64,000 nucleotides of DNA from Pseudomonas protegens (GCF_013407925.2 NZ_CP060201.1:5503001-5567000); one strand, 5' to 3'; positions 51,037-61,518 are shown, counted from the stretch's first letter. Notes: a model not told the origin generated them from the sequence alone. Numbers and translations are program-made.

Positions 51037-51097
51037 GTAAAGTGTCCTTTACATTAGGCGGGGCGTTTTTCCATGTCCAGGTTGCTTTACATTGGCG
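51037..51097. promoter_or_regulatory. Palindromic operator and repeated half-site upstream of the membrane/XRE pair
   Basis: GTAAAG-TGTC-CTTTAC (51037-51052) is a perfect 6+6 palindrome 17 bases upstream of the start codon. The half-site CTTTACATT followed by GGCGG appears again at 51085-51097. Autoregulation by the XRE protein is the natural inference. Confidence 0.6.
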
Positions 51098-51106
51098 GTG
51101 TCACGC

Positions 51107-51730
51107 TCAGTCGAACAGGGCCACGCTGCGCCGGCCCGCGTGGAAGTCGAAGGCCTCCTGAATATCCCGTTCAACGGTGCGGCCCAGGGAAAGCGGCGGC
51201 AACTGGTCGGGGGCGAAGAAGCCGGCCTCGGTGGCTTCGCTGCCGGCTACCGGGGCCGGGCCGCCGTGGCGCTCGCAGAGAAAGTACAGCTTGTAGAAGT
51301 CGCGGTGATCGGCCTTGTAGGGGCCCTTGGCCTTGTGCCGGACGCCGTACAAGGCGCGTACCGACACCTCGAGCCCGGCTTCTTCGTGGATTTCCTTGAT
51401 CACGTTTTCGCTGGCCGACAGGCCGACGTCGGCATAACCCCCGGGCAGGGCCCAGAGGCCGTCGTGCTGTTCGCGCACTAGCAGAATCTTGCCGTCCTCG
51501 ATCAGCGCGCCGCGCACTTCGACCATCGGCGTCGAGTAGCGCTGGGCAAAGTCCGAAACCAGATCGGTGATGCGTTCCAGGGGCACGTTGCCCAGTTGCG
51601 CGAGCATGTCGTGGGCGATGTCGGCGATTTCCTGGTAGCGCTCGCGGTCGTGCACGTCCTGGCAAAAGTGCAGGCCGGTGGAGGCGATGGCTTGCAGGCG
51701 TTTGGCGTGGGTCAGCCAGTGGCTTTCCAT
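51107..51730 (-). CDS. NUDIX hydrolase with N-terminal helical domain
   Basis: The 207-residue protein has an N-terminal helical region (residues 1-65, of the Nudix_N type) and a NUDIX domain. The Nudix box GGYADVGLSASENVIKEIHEEAG keeps the EIHEEAG metal site but has Leu where the first Glu of the consensus usually stands. It probably hydrolyses a nucleoside-diphosphate derivative such as ADP-ribose or a sugar nucleotide; this is not determinable from sequence. It stands alone. Confidence 0.85.
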   Translation of the reverse strand: MESHWLTHAKRLQAIASTGLHFCQDVHDRERYQEIADIAHDMLAQLGNVPLERITDLVSDFAQRYSTPMVEVRGALIEDGKILLVREQHDGLWALPGGYADVGLSASENVIKEIHEEAGLEVSVRALYGVRHKAKGPYKADHRDFYKLYFLCERHGGPAPVAGSEATEAGFFAPDQLPPLSLGRTVERDIQEAFDFHAGRRSVALFD

Positions 51731-51831
51731 GGGAGGGGTTCCTGCGACGTCAGAGAGAAGGCGCTTGTTTTAAGCCCTTGGCGAGCAGGGAGCAAGCACC
51801 ACGCCGTGGCAGGCGGCGTGGTGCTGTTGGA

Positions 51832-52799
<968 letters not shown>

Positions 52800-52803
<4 letters not shown>

Positions 52804-53789
52804 TGGGCGGACTCCGGGGCGGCCAGCCAGCAGGCGCTCTTGCGCTGCTCGCAGGCGTTGATCGAATGCAGCGGTGGCCGTTGGGCACACACCGCCATGG
52901 CCTGCGGGCAGCGCTCGCGGAAGGTGCAGCCAGCGGGCAGGTGGGCGAGGTTCGGCACCTGCCCGGGAATGGTCAGCAGCGGCGCGCCGGGGGCCACCTG
53001 TTCCGGCAGGCCGCTGAGCAGGCCGCGGGTGTAGGGATGCTGTGGGTCGAGCATGACCTGGGCGGTGCTGCCTTGCTCCACCACGGCGCCGGTGTACATC
53101 ACATAGACCCGGTCGCAGAACTGCGAGACCACCGCCATATCGTGGGTGATCAAGAGGATCGCGGTGCCCCGTTGCCGGGCCTTCTCGCGCAGCAACAGCA
53201 GCACCTGGCGCTGCACGGTGACGTCCAGGGCAGTGGTCGGCTCGTCGGCAATCAGCAACTGCGGATCGCAGGAAAATGCCAGGGCGATCATCACCCGCTG
53301 GCGCATGCCGCCGGACAGCTCGAAGGGGTAGGCCTGGAGCACCTGCTCGGGGTCGGCAATGTGCATGTCCCGCAGCAGGGCGATGGCCTTGGCCCGGGCC
53401 TGGTCCTGGCTCAGGCGCTGGTGATGGATGATCACGTCGAGCATCTGCCGGCCGATGCGCCGGGTCGGGTTGAGGGCGGTCATCGGCTCCTGGAAGATCA
53501 TCGCTGCGTCGCGGCCACGGATCTGCAGCAGCTGCTTTTCCGGGGTGGCGAGCATGTCCCGGCCCAGCAGGCTCAGGCTGCCGGAGGTGACGCGGTAGCT
53601 GCGCTCGGGCAGCAGGCGCAGGCTGAGCATGGCGGTCACCGACTTGCCCGAGCCGGATTCGCCGACCACGCCGACGATTTCCCCCGGGTTGACGTGCAGC
53701 GACACGCCGTTGAGGGCCTGTACGTTGCTGCGGTAGGCGGGGAATTCCAGGCTCAGGTTGTCGATGTTGAGAACGGCGGATGAGCTCAT
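52800..53789 (-). CDS. ddpD: Peptide ABC transporter ATPase, DdpD/DppD-like
   Basis: The protein is 329 residues from MSSSAVLNID; an ATG six bases upstream overlaps the permease stop but has a poorly spaced ribosome binding site. Walker A is GESGSGKSV, the signature ELSGGMRQRVMIAL, Walker B LLIADEPTTALD, and the C-terminal extension includes CTFRERCPQAMAVC. It pairs with DdpF as the second nucleotide-binding subunit. Confidence 0.85.
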
Positions 53790-53791
53790 GG

Positions 53792-54691
53792 TCATTTCCC
53801 CTGTTGCCGTGGATCGAGCAGGTCACGGATGCCGTCACCCAGCAGGTTGAAGCCGGTGGCGGTGAACAGGATCGCCAGCCCGGGAAAGGTCGAGTACCAC
53901 CAGTTGTCGAGGATGAAGTTGCGCCCGGTAGCCACCATCGCCCCCCATTCGGCGGTGGGCTGTTGCGCCCCCAGGCCGATGAAGCCCAGGGCCGAGGCCA
54001 TGAGGATGGCGCTGCCGATGTCCAGGCTCAGTTGCACCAGCAATGGCGGCATGGCGTTGCGCCCTACGTGCCAGCTGACGATGTGCCAGCGCCCGGCGCC
54101 GTAGGTCTGGGCCGCCTTGACGTAGCCCATCTGGCGGATGCTCAGGGCCTGGCCCCGGGCCAGGCGCACGTAGAACGGAATGCGCACCAGGGTGATCGCC
54201 AGCATGGCGTTGAACAGGCTCGGGCCCAGGGCGGCGGCCAGGGCCATGATCAGCACCAGCGACGGCACCGAGAGCATGATGTCCATCAGGCGCATGATCA
54301 GGCTGTCGAAGCGCCCGCCGATGATCCCCGACAGGCAGCCCAACAGGCCCCCGGCCAGGCATGAGGCGAAGGCCACGAACAGGCCCACGCCCACCGACTG
54401 GCGGCTGCCGTGGAGCACCCGGCTGAACAGGTCGCGGCCGACTTCGTCGGTGCCGAACCAGTGGGCGGCGCTGGGGGCGGCCAGGCGCTGGGCCAGGTTC
54501 AGGGCATTGGGGTCATGGCTCGACAGCCAGGGCGCAAAGGCCATGCACAACAGCACCAGCAGGGTCATGCACAGCCCGGCGATGGTCAGCGGACTTTGCC
54601 GCACGCGGTAGCCCAGGTAGGCCAGGCGCGTACGCCAGCCGCTGGCCTGGGCGGTGGGTTGTGGCAGGGGAACGATCAAGGGAGCGGACAT
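53792..54691 (-). CDS. ddpC: Peptide ABC transporter permease, DdpC/DppC-like
   Basis: The 299-residue permease has an N-terminal helix with the OppC-type segment, then the pattern HWFGTDEVGRDLFSRVLHGSRQS and five further helices. The permease loop containing AAQTYGAGRWHIVSWHV is present. One base separates its start from the upstream permease gene. It forms the membrane channel with DdpB. Confidence 0.87.
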   Translation of the reverse strand: MSAPLIVPLPQPTAQASGWRTRLAYLGYRVRQSPLTIAGLCMTLLVLLCMAFAPWLSSHDPNALNLAQRLAAPSAAHWFGTDEVGRDLFSRVLHGSRQSVGVGLFVAFASCLAGGLLGCLSGIIGGRFDSLIMRLMDIMLSVPSLVLIMALAAALGPSLFNAMLAITLVRIPFYVRLARGQALSIRQMGYVKAAQTYGAGRWHIVSWHVGRNAMPPLLVQLSLDIGSAILMASALGFIGLGAQQPTAEWGAMVATGRNFILDNWWYSTFPGLAILFTATGFNLLGDGIRDLLDPRQQGK

Positions 54692-54692
54692 C

Positions 54693-55709
54693 TCAACTTA
54701 CCTCGCCAATGCGCGGGTCGATCACCCGGTACAACAGGTCGATCGCCATGTTCAGCAGCACATAAATGAACGACACCAGGATGGCGAAGCCCATCACCGC
54801 CGGGAAATCCAGGGCCTGGATCGACTTCACCACGTAGGCGCCCATGCCCGGCCAGGCGAACACCGTCTCGGTCAGCACCGCGCCGTACAGCAGATCGCCG
54901 AGGGTCAGGCCGAGCACCGTCACCGAGGGGATCAGCGCATTGGGCAGGGCGTGGCGCAGGATCACCGCCCAGCGCGACAGGCCGTAGGCCCGGGCGGTGC
55001 GGATGTAGTCCTCGCCGAGCTGGTCGAGCATCGCCGAGCGGATCTGCCGCGCCACCACCCCGAGGTTGACGAAACCCAGGGTCACGGCGGGCAGGATCAG
55101 GTGCTGCAGGGCATTGAAAAACAGCGGGATGTCCCCGGCCAGCAGCGAATCGATCAGGTAGAAGCCGCTGATGGTTGGCGGCGGCTCCAGGCCTTCGTCC
55201 AGGCGCCCGCTGCCGGGCAGCCAGCCCAGGTTGCCGTAGAACAGCAGGATCAGCCCCAGGCCCAGCCAGAACGCCGGGGTGGAGATCCCGGTGACCGCCA
55301 GGGTGCGGGCGATCTGGTCGATAAAGCGGTTGTGGTAGACCGCCGACAGCACCCCCAGCGGCACGCCCACCAGCACCGACAGCAGCAGGGCGGCCAGGGC
55401 CAGCTCCAGGGTGGCCGGGAAGAAGGTCTGCAGGTCCTCCAGCACCGGGCGGCTGGTGCGGATCGAAGTGCCCAGGTCGCCGTGCAGCAGGTCGAGCATG
55501 TAGCGCCCGTATTGCTGGTACAGCGGCAGGTCCAGGCCCAGTTGGTGGCGGATGTTCTGCACGATGGCATCGCTGGCCCGGTCGCCGGCGATCAGCCGCG
55601 CCGGGTCACCGGGAATCAGGTGCGAGATGGTGAAGGTAATCAGCGAAACCCCGATCACGACCAGCAACAGGCCGAGCAGGCGTTTGCGCAACATATTCAG
55701 GAAGGCCAT
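54693..55709 (-). CDS. ddpB: Peptide ABC transporter permease, DdpB/DppB-like
   Basis: The 338-residue permease has the OppB-type N-terminus (LLGLLLVVIGVSLITFTISHLIPGDPARLIAG), a periplasmic loop and five more helices. The cytoplasmic EAA-like loop contains YIRTARAYGLSRWAVILRHALPNAL. It lies 119 bases after the binding-protein gene and directly before ddpC. Confidence 0.87.
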   Translation of the reverse strand: MAFLNMLRKRLLGLLLVVIGVSLITFTISHLIPGDPARLIAGDRASDAIVQNIRHQLGLDLPLYQQYGRYMLDLLHGDLGTSIRTSRPVLEDLQTFFPATLELALAALLLSVLVGVPLGVLSAVYHNRFIDQIARTLAVTGISTPAFWLGLGLILLFYGNLGWLPGSGRLDEGLEPPPTISGFYLIDSLLAGDIPLFFNALQHLILPAVTLGFVNLGVVARQIRSAMLDQLGEDYIRTARAYGLSRWAVILRHALPNALIPSVTVLGLTLGDLLYGAVLTETVFAWPGMGAYVVKSIQALDFPAVMGFAILVSFIYVLLNMAIDLLYRVIDPRIGEVS

Positions 55710-55827
55710 GAGGCAACCTCGTTAACGCTTGACGAACGGCAGGGGCCATAACGGCCCCGCAGCGGGGACACGGCCACCCGGCGCCGGCCCGGTTCAGGGG
55801 CTGGCGACGGGGATTGCAGGGCCGGTC

Positions 55828-57405
55828 CTACTTGCTGATTTCGGCGATGTTGAACACCTGTTCCAGCATCGGATGGAACACGTAGCCCTTCACCGAATCG
55901 CGCATCGGCAGGCTGTAGTTCTTCTGGTACAGGTAGGCGTAGACGTTGTCCTTGAGGACGATCTTCTGCGCCTTCTGGTACAGCTCGATGCGCTGGGCGG
56001 TGTCGTTGGTGGCCGCCGCCTCGCGGATCAGGCTGTCGACTTCCGGGTTGCTGTAGAACGAGCGGTTGCCCGGCAGGCCTTGCAGGCTGGAGTCGAACCA
56101 GAAGTTCATGAACATGTAGGGGTCGGCGAAGTCCGGGCTCCAGGAGCCGATGGCCACGTCGTAGTCACCCTTGCCGACCCGTTCACGCATGGTGGCGTTG
56201 GCCAGTTTTTCCATCTTCAGGTTGATGCCCAGGGGCGCCAGGCCCGCTTGCAGGGTCAGGCCGATGGACTCCCAGTTGGCGTCCTTGTCCGAGTACAGGT
56301 AGGTCAGGTTGCTGATCTTCTGCGGCACCTTGGCCAGGCTGGCCTTGGCGCCGTCCAGATTCTGCTGCATCAGCGGCAGGCTTGGGTCGTGGGCCCACAT
56401 GCCGTCGGGGATCGGCCCGTTCATCAGCTTGGCCTGGCCCTTGAGGATGCCGTCGACGATGCCTTTGTAGTCGATGGCCTGGACCAGTGCCTGGCGCGCC
56501 TCGACGTTGTCCAGGGGCGCACGCTGGTTGTTCAGGTACAGGTAGTTGACCCGCAGCGAGGGGAAGGTCTGGATCACCACCCCGGACTTGCCGGCCAGGG
56601 TGCCGAGCTGGTCTTCGGGCATGTCCTCGATGATGTCCAGGTCGCCGCGTTCCAGTTGCAGGCGGCGCACCGAGGCCTCGCTGATGATCTTGATCACCAC
56701 CTTGTTCAGGCTCGGCTTGGGGCCTGCGTAGTAGCTGTTGGGTTCCAGCGTCAGCGCCTGGCCTTTCTGCCAGTTGCTCAGGCGGAAGGCCCCGGAGCCG
56801 GCGGTGTGGGTCGAGAGGTAGGCGTTGACGTCTTCGCCCTTGTTGGCCACGTCCGGGTTGATGATGCCGCCGCCGTTGTGGGCCAGGGTGTAGAGGAAGG
56901 GCGCGTAGGGCTTCTTCAGGGTGAAGCGCACGGTCAGCGGGTCGACCACGGCCACGCTCATGTCATCCGGGAAAGCCCCGGACGGGCCTTGCTTGAGCTG
57001 CATCAGGCGGTCGAAGGAGAACTTCACTGCGGCGGCGTCCACCGGCTTGCCGTCGTCGAACTTGTTGCCCGGCTTGAGCTTGAAGTCCCAGGTCAGGTTG
57101 TCGGCGGAGGTGCTCCAGCTCTCGGCCAGGTCGCCCTGGACTTCGGTGCTGCCCTTGCCGTTCTCGACCTTGTAGGTCACCAGCTTCTGGTAGGCCGGGT
57201 AGGTCACGGCCCAGTCGTTGTTGTCGATGGTCACGGCCGGGTCGAGGGTCTGCGGGTCGGCGGCCTTGCCGATCATCAGGGTGTCCTTGGGCGCGGCGGC
57301 GCTGGCCGCCTGCCAGGTGCCCAGGCTCAGGGCGGCGCACAGCAGCGACAGGGCGACACGGGTGGACAGACGCACATCAGGGTTATTGCGCAGATTGGGG
57401 GTCAT
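55828..57405 (-). CDS. ddpA: Periplasmic peptide-binding protein, DdpA/DppA-like
   Basis: The 525-residue precursor starts MTPNLRNNPD after AAGGA, with a signal peptide ending near ASAAAP (about residue 31). It is a family-5 extracellular solute-binding protein (GKAADPQTLDPAVTIDNNDW, DGKPVDAAAVKFSFDRLM). It delivers the peptide to the DdpBC channel. The ligand is inferred from the ddpX neighbour rather than from binding-site residues. Confidence 0.85.
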   Translation of the reverse strand: MTPNLRNNPDVRLSTRVALSLLCAALSLGTWQAASAAAPKDTLMIGKAADPQTLDPAVTIDNNDWAVTYPAYQKLVTYKVENGKGSTEVQGDLAESWSTSADNLTWDFKLKPGNKFDDGKPVDAAAVKFSFDRLMQLKQGPSGAFPDDMSVAVVDPLTVRFTLKKPYAPFLYTLAHNGGGIINPDVANKGEDVNAYLSTHTAGSGAFRLSNWQKGQALTLEPNSYYAGPKPSLNKVVIKIISEASVRRLQLERGDLDIIEDMPEDQLGTLAGKSGVVIQTFPSLRVNYLYLNNQRAPLDNVEARQALVQAIDYKGIVDGILKGQAKLMNGPIPDGMWAHDPSLPLMQQNLDGAKASLAKVPQKISNLTYLYSDKDANWESIGLTLQAGLAPLGINLKMEKLANATMRERVGKGDYDVAIGSWSPDFADPYMFMNFWFDSSLQGLPGNRSFYSNPEVDSLIREAAATNDTAQRIELYQKAQKIVLKDNVYAYLYQKNYSLPMRDSVKGYVFHPMLEQVFNIAEISK

Positions 57406-57500
57406 GCCGGTTTCCTTGATCATTCGATGTTGGGAAGTTCGTCAGGTTTTTTATAAAAGCTATAACCGGGCAGTTGTTGCTGAAGCGGTGTTGCAGTACG

Positions 57501-57540
57501 ACCGGCTTGGGGCAGTGGGCTGCCTGTTGTTGTGGCCGGT
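57501..57540 (-). promoter_or_regulatory. Hairpin between ddpX and ddpA
   Basis: ACCGGC (57501-57506) pairs with GCCGGT (57535-57540) and encloses GGCAG/CTGCC. In E. coli-like operons such a structure can stabilise the abundant binding-protein message or partly stop upstream transcription. Confidence 0.4.
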
Positions 57541-57554
57541 TGGGGAACGGGAGA

Positions 57555-58112
57555 TCAGTGTTCGAAGGGCTGGTCGTGCTCCTGGATCAGGGGAAAGTCC
57601 TCGGCGTTGGGCAGCTCGTAGTGCCACCACTCGGTGGGGATCGCCTCGAAGCCGGCGCTGAGCATGATCCCCAGCAGCATCAGGCGATTGCGCTGCACCT
57701 GGGGCGGCAGGTCGCGGTAGAACTGGTGCGACTTGGGCTCCATGGCATCGAAGGCGGTGCCCATGTCCAGGGGCTGGCCCGATTCATCCACCAGGGTCAG
57801 GTCCACGGCCACGCCCCGGGTGTGGTGCGAGCCCAGGCGCGGATCGCGCACGTAGTCCGGGTTGGGCAGGGCCTGCCACAGCAGTTGCTGGGCGTAGGCC
57901 GGGCGATAGGCGTCGTAGATGCGCAGGCCCAGGCCGGCCATGCGCGCCAGCTGGCTGGCCTTGTACAGGCAGGCCGCGGCGTCCTTGTGCAGCAGGCAGC
58001 GGGCGTTGCGGTAGATCACCTGGCCGGCCAGGTTGTCGGCGCTGGCGTAGACCAGGTCGATTTCCAGTTGGTGGCGCTGGGCGTCGATTTCGACAAGGGG
58101 GCTGTTGTTCAC
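57555..58112 (-). CDS. ddpX: D-alanyl-D-alanine dipeptidase
   Basis: The 185-residue enzyme has the VanX/DdpX zinc motif S95-x-H97-x-x-G-x-A-x-D104 (SHHTRGVAVD). The catalytic Glu161 and the third zinc ligand His164 lie in EWWHYEL, and the substrate-positioning Arg in DAYRP. No signal peptide is seen, so it acts in the cytoplasm on imported D-Ala-D-Ala, releasing D-alanine. It starts 32 bases after the RpiR regulator gene and is followed by the transporter genes in the E. coli ddpXABCDF order. Confidence 0.9.
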   Translation of the reverse strand: MNNSPLVEIDAQRHQLEIDLVYASADNLAGQVIYRNARCLLHKDAAACLYKASQLARMAGLGLRIYDAYRPAYAQQLLWQALPNPDYVRDPRLGSHHTRGVAVDLTLVDESGQPLDMGTAFDAMEPKSHQFYRDLPPQVQRNRLMLLGIMLSAGFEAIPTEWWHYELPNAEDFPLIQEHDQPFEH

Positions 58113-58144
58113 TCACTCACTCCATCTTGGGGCACGCTTGAAGG

Positions 58145-59005
58145 TCAGGATTCGAACTGGCCGAAGGCTTCCTGCAACGCTCGGTTCTTCGCCAGGCGCT
58201 CATCCAGGCGCGCGCCATAGCCCTCGGCCACGGCGGACACCATCAGGTTGAACAGGCAGGTCAGCGGCGCCAGGGAATCCCAGAACTGGCCGACATCGGT
58301 TTTCAGTTGCAGCAGGTCCAGCGGGTAGTCCCGGGCCCAGGGGCACTGCAGGTCGGTGACCAGGGCCAGGGGCAGGGCGTTGGCGTTGGCCACTTCGCAG
58401 AAGGTCTGGGTGATGGCGGAGTAGGCGCGAAAGTCGGAAATGATCGCGTAGGGCTTGGCGAAGCCCGAGTTCAGGGTTTCCGCGTAGATGCCCGACAGGC
58501 CGTCGACGTAGTAGACCTTGGGCCGGATGTATTCCAGGTGGCTGTGGAAGGCATTGAGGATGCCCCGGGTCGACTGGATGCCGATGATGAACACCGCGTC
58601 GGCCTCGACGATCTGCCGCACGATGTCGGCGAACACCTGGCTGCGGGCCAGGCCGTAGACGTGCTGGATGGCCTCGATCTCGCGATGCATCGAGCGCTCC
58701 AGGGCGTCGTCCTGATGCGCCTCGCTGCGAAACGCGCCAAGCCGGTCGGTGATCAGCCAGGAGGCCGGGGCATCGCCGCGCAGGCCTTGCTTGACGTCAT
58801 CCAGGTTGCGGTAGCCCAGCGAGCGCAGGAAGCGCCCCACGGAAATGCCGGTGGTGCCGGCTTGCTGGGCGATGCTGTCGGCAGTCTCGAAGGGCAATTG
58901 CTGGAGGTTGGCCAGCAGGTAGGTGGCGATGCGCTTGCCGGTGGGCGTCAGGCTTGCAAACTGCTGTTCCAGGGTGACTTGGAAACTGTTCTTGTCCATG
59001 ACCAT
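58145..59005 (-). CDS. RpiR/MurR-family regulator with SIS domain
   Basis: The protein is about 286 residues, with an N-terminal HTH_6 domain (LTPTGKRIATYLLANLQQLPFETADSIAQQAGTTGISVGRFLRSLGY) and a C-terminal SIS domain (VFIIGIQSTRGILNAFHSHLEY). The family senses phosphosugars, including MurNAc-6-P in MurR, which fits a link to cell-wall recycling. It is the first gene of the ddp operon. A second ATG six bases downstream is an equally possible start. The palindrome ATGAATTTCAT upstream is a candidate operator. Confidence 0.88.
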   Translation of the reverse strand: MVMDKNSFQVTLEQQFASLTPTGKRIATYLLANLQQLPFETADSIAQQAGTTGISVGRFLRSLGYRNLDDVKQGLRGDAPASWLITDRLGAFRSEAHQDDALERSMHREIEAIQHVYGLARSQVFADIVRQIVEADAVFIIGIQSTRGILNAFHSHLEYIRPKVYYVDGLSGIYAETLNSGFAKPYAIISDFRAYSAITQTFCEVANANALPLALVTDLQCPWARDYPLDLLQLKTDVGQFWDSLAPLTCLFNLMVSAVAEGYGARLDERLAKNRALQEAFGQFES

Positions 59006-59026
59006 CTCGCCAGGGCTTCGCGGAAA

Positions 59027-59073
59027 ATGTTATATGAATTTCATTTTTGTAATTCGTGTTAGAAACATAACAT
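59027..59073. promoter_or_regulatory. Promoter/operator region of the ddp operon
   Basis: This AT-rich segment has three nested symmetries. ATGTTAT (59027-59033) pairs with ATAACAT (59067-59073). The 11-base palindrome ATGAATTTCAT spans 59034-59044. GAATT (59036-59040) pairs with AATTC (59051-59055). A site for the RpiR-type regulator is inferred. Confidence 0.55.
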
Positions 59074-59146
59074 CGGCCTTCGCGACAAAACAAGGCTTTT
59101 GTCCGATGGGGTCGTTTTCGGCAGAAAGTGACGCTGCTGGTTATCT

Positions 59147-59653
59147 TCAGTGGGCCGCAGGGGTTGCGTTCAACCAGTGCCCGAGGTCACCGATGGCTGT
59201 TTCCACACAGGTGCTGCGACCGCTCCAGGTGCAGGCCAGCATCAGGTTGCGCGGCAGATTGAAGTCTTCCACCGCAAAGCCTTGGGCATCATGGCCCTGG
59301 GCGTCATGGGGCACCTGCTGGCGCAGGGTCGCGGGGCCGCTGAAGTAGGCCCACACCGGCTTGCCCAGGGCGATGGCCACGCCCACTTCAAAGGCGGTGC
59401 CGGAATCCGGCTCCAGGCCGCGAAAGTCGTTGAGGTTGGCCAGCAGAGCGTCGCAGCCGCGGATCATGGCCAGGTTCTGCTGGCAGATCCACTGCGCGGT
59501 GGCTTCTGGCGAGAGGTGCTGCGGCGCCTGGTGATCCAGGGGGAACAGGCCGTGCAGGCCCTGGGCGCTGCACAGTTGCTTGAGGTACTTGCCATGGGCC
59601 AGGGCGTCGCTGCGAAACACATCGAAACCGGCGAGGTAGATACGTGGGCTCAT
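59147..59653 (-). CDS. Nucleoside 2-deoxyribosyltransferase
   Basis: The 168-residue protein starts MSPRIYLAGFDVFR. It has the family signature of an N-terminal Asp/Tyr pocket (IYLAGFDVF), CDALLANLNDFRG, and the catalytic Glu in SGTAFEVGVAIALGKPVWAY. The enzymes move deoxyribose between bases and serve nucleoside salvage. The gene has no obvious operon partner; queD lies further along on the same strand. Confidence 0.86.
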   Translation of the reverse strand: MSPRIYLAGFDVFRSDALAHGKYLKQLCSAQGLHGLFPLDHQAPQHLSPEATAQWICQQNLAMIRGCDALLANLNDFRGLEPDSGTAFEVGVAIALGKPVWAYFSGPATLRQQVPHDAQGHDAQGFAVEDFNLPRNLMLACTWSGRSTCVETAIGDLGHWLNATPAAH

Positions 59654-59791
59654 GGGCAGCTGGATCTCTTCTGTGGCGAGGGAGCATGCTCGCGCTGGGG
59701 GGCAGCGCCCCCCCAAAGGCGGTAAACGCGGTACTCCCGGCCGATCACTGATTCGGCGTCACCAGCGCTGCCCAGCCGCGCAGGGCACGGC

Positions 59792-60148
59792 TTATTCGCC
59801 GCGATAGATGCAGCCGCTGGTGCAGGTTTCGTGGATGCGGATCGCGCTCAGCTCCGGCAGCAACGGCTTGAGCTCGTTCCAGATCCACTTGGCCAGGACT
59901 TCGCTGGTGGGGTTTTCCAGGCCGGGGATGTCGTTCAGGTAGTTGTGGTCCAGGCGCTCGTAAAGCGGTTTGAAGATCGCCTTGATTTCCGAGAAGTCGC
60001 GAATCCAGCCGGTGTGCGCGTCGACCTCGCCACTGAGGTGGATCGCCACCTTGAACGAGTGGCCGTGCAGGCGGCCGCACTTGTGGCCCTCGGGCACGAA
60101 AGGCAGGCGATGGGCGGATTCGAAGGTAAATTCTTTGAAGATTTCCAC
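59792..60148 (-). CDS. queD: 6-carboxy-5,6,7,8-tetrahydropterin synthase QueD
   Basis: The 118-residue protein has the PTPS-family zinc ligands ([14 protein letters not shown]), the catalytic Cys in [10 protein letters not shown] and the C-terminal [11 protein letters not shown]. It converts dihydroneopterin triphosphate to 6-carboxytetrahydropterin, the second step of queuosine precursor synthesis. It stands apart from other que genes in this window. The length is typical. Confidence 0.92.
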   Translation of the reverse strand: MEIFKEFTFESAHRLPFVPEGHKCGRLHGHSFKVAIHLSGEVDAHTGWIRDFSEIKAIFKPLYERLDHNYLNDIPGLENPTSEVLAKWIWNELKPLLPELSAIRIHETCTSGCIYRGE

Positions 60149-60276
60149 AGTGTCGGTCAGCTCTGTCAGGTGGCGTCGCCCGCGGGCGAGTTGAGGCAGG
60201 CGGCGAGTTTATCAGCTTGGCTCCCAGGCTGCGGAAAAACCCTGACTAAAGGGTCAATGCACAGCCCGGGGCGGAT

Positions 60277-61356
60277 TCACAGGCTCTGCAGGCGCTCGCC
60301 CAGGCGGTTCTGCGCCGCCAGTTCGAGGAATTCGTCGCCCAGGCGCCGGCTTTCGTCCATGGCGCTGCGCCAGTATTTTTGCCGGCCGGCATCGTCGCCC
60401 ATGAAGCGCTTGAAGTCGTTGCGGTCCGGCAGCTTGCCGTAGGGCAGGCGCGCCAGGTATTCCTTCGACGGCGCCAGCAGCAGGACGTCGCGCAGGCGTT
60501 CGGGGCTGGCGCGGCGCCAGGGCAGGGTCTTGTCGAACCAGCCGGGGATCACCCGGTCGGTGAAGTGCGGGTAGAGCACGATGTCGCTGCCGCTGTAGGG
60601 CAGGTCCAGGTGGTAGTCCAGCAGGCCGCCGTCGCGGAAGGTGCCGGCCCCGGCGCCGGGCAGTTCGCGCACGCCCTGCATGACCATGGGGATCGAGCCC
60701 GAGGCCAGCAGCGCCTGGCGCAGGTTGCCGCGATCCAGGGGCACGAAGCGCGAGGGGAAGTCCTCCAGGGCCTGCAGCGGCGGGGCCAGGCGCGGGTCGT
60801 GCAGCACCAGGCGCTCGAAGTGCCGCGACAGCCGCGCGCGGCCCCGCAGGTTGTCGGCGATCACCGAGGACAGGCCCAGGCCAAGGCGCCCGCGATGATC
60901 GTCCGCCAGCAGGCCGTGGCTTTTGACCACCATGATGTTCAGTCGGTAGTGAGGGTTGTCGAGGATCGACGCGTCGCGGCCATCGAGCAGGTCGTCGAGC
61001 ATGCGCTGGGAGCTGTGGCTGATCTGCGCCATGCTCACGCCCTTGGCGAAAGTCTGGGCGTTGTACAGCTGGCCCAGGCGGCGGATGCCTTCGGCGGCGT
61101 CCGGCAGGCAGGCGCTGGCGAAGCGCCAGGAACCCACTGAAGCACCGATCAGCGAGCGCTCGCGGGGCGCGGCGGGCAGCCATTCACCGAACAGCGCCAG
61201 GTCCAGGCCCTGAATGCCCAGGGCCTTGGGGCCGCCGGCGGCGCCCGGCAAGGTGCCGACTTCGCCGGCGTGCAGGCCTTGGCGGCGGATGCGGGCCAGG
61301 GCGCGGGGGCCGGCCTTGAGGGTCAGGGCGGGAAACTTGATATGGATGGCGGTCAT
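60277..61356 (-). CDS. Patatin-like phospholipase
   Basis: The 359-residue soluble protein has the patatin oxyanion stretch GGPKALG near residue 41, the nucleophile motif GASVGSW near 71 and the catalytic Asp in FRDGGLLDYHL near 240. It lacks a signal peptide or membrane helices and is much shorter than the membrane patatin at 27136. The substrate is unknown. It is divergent from a PepSY two-component operon. Confidence 0.84.
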   Translation of the reverse strand: MTAIHIKFPALTLKAGPRALARIRRQGLHAGEVGTLPGAAGGPKALGIQGLDLALFGEWLPAAPRERSLIGASVGSWRFASACLPDAAEGIRRLGQLYNAQTFAKGVSMAQISHSSQRMLDDLLDGRDASILDNPHYRLNIMVVKSHGLLADDHRGRLGLGLSSVIADNLRGRARLSRHFERLVLHDPRLAPPLQALEDFPSRFVPLDRGNLRQALLASGSIPMVMQGVRELPGAGAGTFRDGGLLDYHLDLPYSGSDIVLYPHFTDRVIPGWFDKTLPWRRASPERLRDVLLLAPSKEYLARLPYGKLPDRNDFKRFMGDDAGRQKYWRSAMDESRRLGDEFLELAAQNRLGERLQSL

Positions 61357-61518
61357 ACCGGGCTCACTCTTGAATCAGCCGCCGAGTATAGAGAACCCGG
61401 GCGCCGGGGGCCGAGTGAAAGTTCTGTCAGGCCGATGATGGCGATTCAGTTTCAATTAAGTTGCCTTGGGTATCGTCGGCGGCATCGGCTTTTTGGCCTG
61501 CGACTTTGGAGAACCGCC

